Source: Syntrophorhabdaceae bacterium (GTDB taxonomy: Bacteria > Desulfobacterota > Syntrophorhabdia > Syntrophorhabdales > Syntrophorhabdaceae). Taken from it: a stretch of 6,657 bases of DNA. Shown here piece after piece: positions 4,933 through 6,657 of the stretch. Numbering within the stretch: position 1 is the stretch's first letter; every line of letters starts with the position of its first letter. The notes below the pieces were generated by a model. That model worked only from the letters and a program-made list of their open reading frames with translations. It did no database searches and was not told the DNA's origin. The position numbers were made by a program, and so were the translations under genes. The DNA lies in NCBI GenBank assembly GCA_026415015.1, contig JAOAHW010000173.1, forward strand, positions 1 to 6,657, in the 5' to 3' direction.

Positions 4933-6657
4933 ATGCAGGTGATACCAAAAGACATAATTAGGCCTGCCCGATACATTGGTATTGAGCCGAATACTATTAT
5001 TAAAGACACCAAAGATGTTAAGGTGAGGTTTGCCCTATGCTATCCTGATGTATATGAGGTAGGCATGTCCTATTACGGACATTTCCTCCTCTATGAGCTT
5101 GCAAATAGCATAGATGGTGTATGGTGTGAGAGGTGCTTCGCACCATGGATAGATATGGACAACTATCTCAGGTTAAATAATTTGCCCCTTTTTACCCTTG
5201 AATCAAAGACACCCCTTAATAGGATGGACATCATAGGATTCTCCCTTACCTATGAATTAAACATAACAAATGTCCTTAATATGCTTAAACTATCAGGGAT
5301 AAGGATAAAATCATCACAGAGGGAAAAAGGACCCATAATCATTGGTGGTGGCCCCCTTATGCTCAACCCCTCTGCCTTTGATGAATTCTTCGACCTTATT
5401 GTGTTAGGTGAGGCTGAAGAGGTTCTCTTAGAGATACTCAAAAGATATAAATCATTAAAGGGAGAGGCAAGGATAGATATAATAAAAGGACTGTCTGAGC
5501 TTGAGGGGGTATATTCACCCCTATTTAGAAAAGCAAAGGTCAAGAGGCTTTTTATAGAAGACCTGAACACTTCATTCCATCCCGTAAGACCCCCTATACC
5601 AGTGACAGGGAGTATACACAACAGGCTTAATATAGAGGTCTCAAGGGGATGTGGAAACGGTTGCCGTTTCTGTATGGCAGGCTTTGGATACAGACCTTAC
5701 AGGGAACGCTCAGTGGAGAAGATAAAAGAGATAATAGAGATTGCACTAAGATATACAGGCTATGAGGAGATATCCCTTCTCTCCTTGAGCACAGGCGATT
5801 ATACAGGACTCGGTGATGTCCTCACCCATATAAAAAATAGATATAAAAAAATATCAGTCTCCCTGCCGTCTCTTAAGATAGGCTCGTTAAAAGAAGAAGA
5901 GATTATGACCATCGGGGACATTGCAAGGACAGGCTTCACCTTTGCCATAGAGGCATCAACAGATACCCTTCGGTGCAGACTCAATAAAAAAATAGATATA
6001 GGTAATCTTATTGACCAGATACCAACACTAAAGACATACGGATGGCGGAACCTTAAATTCTATCTTATGATTGGATTCCCTTGGGAAAAAGAGGAAGACT
6101 TAAGAAATATAAGGGAGATAGTAAGAGAGTTTAAAAAATCAGGGATAAATATAAACCTTGCAATATCTCCTTTTGTCCCGAAACCACATACCCCTTTTCA
6201 GTGGCTGGCCATGGAAGATGAGGAGACACTCATTGAAAAGATACATGTCATAAAAGACTCTTTAAGAAAAACAGGGATAAAAATCAAATACAGGGACATA
6301 AAAACAAGTATTATAGAGGCTTTATTGTCAAGGGGAGACAGCACCCTTTTGCCGCTCTTTGAACACCTCACAGAGAATAACATAAGGCTTGAGGCCTGGA
6401 ATGAGTTCTTTAAACCAGAGGTCTATTTCAACTGGTTTACAGAAAGCAATAGAGATATAAAGACATATCTCAAGAAAAGAGACCCCCATCTGCCATTGCC
6501 ATGGGACTTTATAGATACAGGTATTGATAAATTATTTCTAACAGGAGAACTTAAAAATGCCCAAGAAGCCCTTGTAACCCCAGATTGTTTTTCTCTATGC
6601 AGTGGTTGTGGTATAAACTGTAAACCGCACTCAAAAGAAGACAGACAAAACCATCAA
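4933..6657 (+). CDS. B12-binding-domain-like radical SAM protein, TIGR03960 type (3' truncated)
   Basis: An open frame of 575 codons without a stop, cut by the window end. ATG 4933 is the first start after an in-frame TAA at 4921; the upstream GAGA is only a weak ribosome binding site. The N-terminal ~200 residues begin RPARYIG and contain YPDVYEVGM (37-45), GGGPLMLNP (138-146) and VLGEAEE (157-163), typical of the cobalamin-binding-like domain of this family. The usual cobalamin-ligand motif DxHxxG appears here as D39-V-Y-E-V-G44, with no histidine. The radical SAM core carries Cys240, Cys244 and Cys247 (CxxxCxxC) for the 4Fe-4S cluster, and SPFVPKPHTPFQW at 412-424. Near the cut end Cys552, Cys556, Cys559 and Cys563 may form a second metal site. 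The family's reaction is unknown to me. In many bacteria it neighbours or fuses to a DUF2344 protein and lies near RNase E/G and ribosomal L21 genes, which may follow outside this window. Confidence 0.88.
   Translation, partial: MQVIPKDIIRPARYIGIEPNTIIKDTKDVKVRFALCYPDVYEVGMSYYGHFLLYELANSIDGVWCERCFAPWIDMDNYLRLNNLPLFTLESKTPLNRMDIIGFSLTYELNITNVLNMLKLSGIRIKSSQREKGPIIIGGGPLMLNPSAFDEFFDLIVLGEAEEVLLEILKRYKSLKGEARIDIIKGLSELEGVYSPLFRKAKVKRLFIEDLNTSFHPVRPPIPVTGSIHNRLNIEVSRGCGNGCRFCMAGFGYRPYRERSVEKIKEIIEIALRYTGYEEISLLSLSTGDYTGLGDVLTHIKNRYKKISVSLPSLKIGSLKEEEIMTIGDIARTGFTFAIEASTDTLRCRLNKKIDIGNLIDQIPTLKTYGWRNLKFYLMIGFPWEKEEDLRNIREIVREFKKSGININLAISPFVPKPHTPFQWLAMEDEETLIEKIHVIKDSLRKTGIKIKYRDIKTSIIEALLSRGDSTLLPLFEHLTENNIRLEAWNEFFKPEVYFNWFTESNRDIKTYLKKRDPHLPLPWDFIDTGIDKLFLTGELKNAQEALVTPDCFSLCSGCGINCKPHSKEDRQNHQ

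Overview
The window is ordinary bacterial chromosome, AT-rich and compact. It has Shine-Dalgarno starts, sigma70-like promoters and heavy use of AGG, ATA and AAA codons. The gene complement fits an anaerobic or thermophilic lineage such as Nitrospirota/Thermodesulfovibrionia or the former Deltaproteobacteria: a Gcd14/TrmI-type tRNA methyltransferase, a large LOG-family protein, and an AlgC/ManB-type mutase followed by a TIGR03960-type radical SAM protein. That placement is an inference from family style, not a database match.

Region 1 (1-1773, + strand) looks like one operon. It starts with the 3' part of a UDP-glucuronate decarboxylase-like SDR gene. A 79-aa cysteine-containing protein of unknown function follows, overlapping it by 4 nt (ATGA). 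An 18-nt gap then leads to a tRNA (adenine-58-N1)-methyltransferase gene.

Region 2 (1774-2667) is the accessory part. About 236 nt of noncoding DNA, with a short hairpin and a promoter/operator-like stretch at its end, leads into a type II toxin-antitoxin module: a ribbon-helix-helix antitoxin and a MazF/PemK toxin. As sequenced, both genes are broken by single-base frameshifts. Both breaks lie in or next to 6-nt homopolymer runs (G6 and A6), and past each break the family sequence continues cleanly in another frame. The module is either freshly decayed, switchable by slippage, or affected by sequencing error. About 90 nt without a gene separates it from the next gene.

Region 3 (2668-4772) holds a LOG-family nucleotide phosphoribohydrolase on the minus strand and a divergent phosphomannomutase/phosphoglucomutase on the plus strand. 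Their 98-nt spacer carries two overlapping, oppositely directed promoters within a 36-bp dyad, which suggests shared or mutually exclusive control.

Region 4 (4773-6657) starts with a 160-nt spacer holding a degenerate ~7-bp tandem repeat. It ends in a large B12-binding-like radical SAM protein of unknown function that runs off the window.

Functionally, the decarboxylase and the mutase both feed sugar-nucleotide and surface-polysaccharide synthesis. The methyltransferase and the LOG protein are RNA/nucleotide housekeeping enzymes. I see no clear new multi-gene system. The best leads are the doubly frameshifted toxin-antitoxin module, the symmetric divergent promoter, the uncharacterised cysteine protein and the radical SAM protein with a DxYxxG motif.
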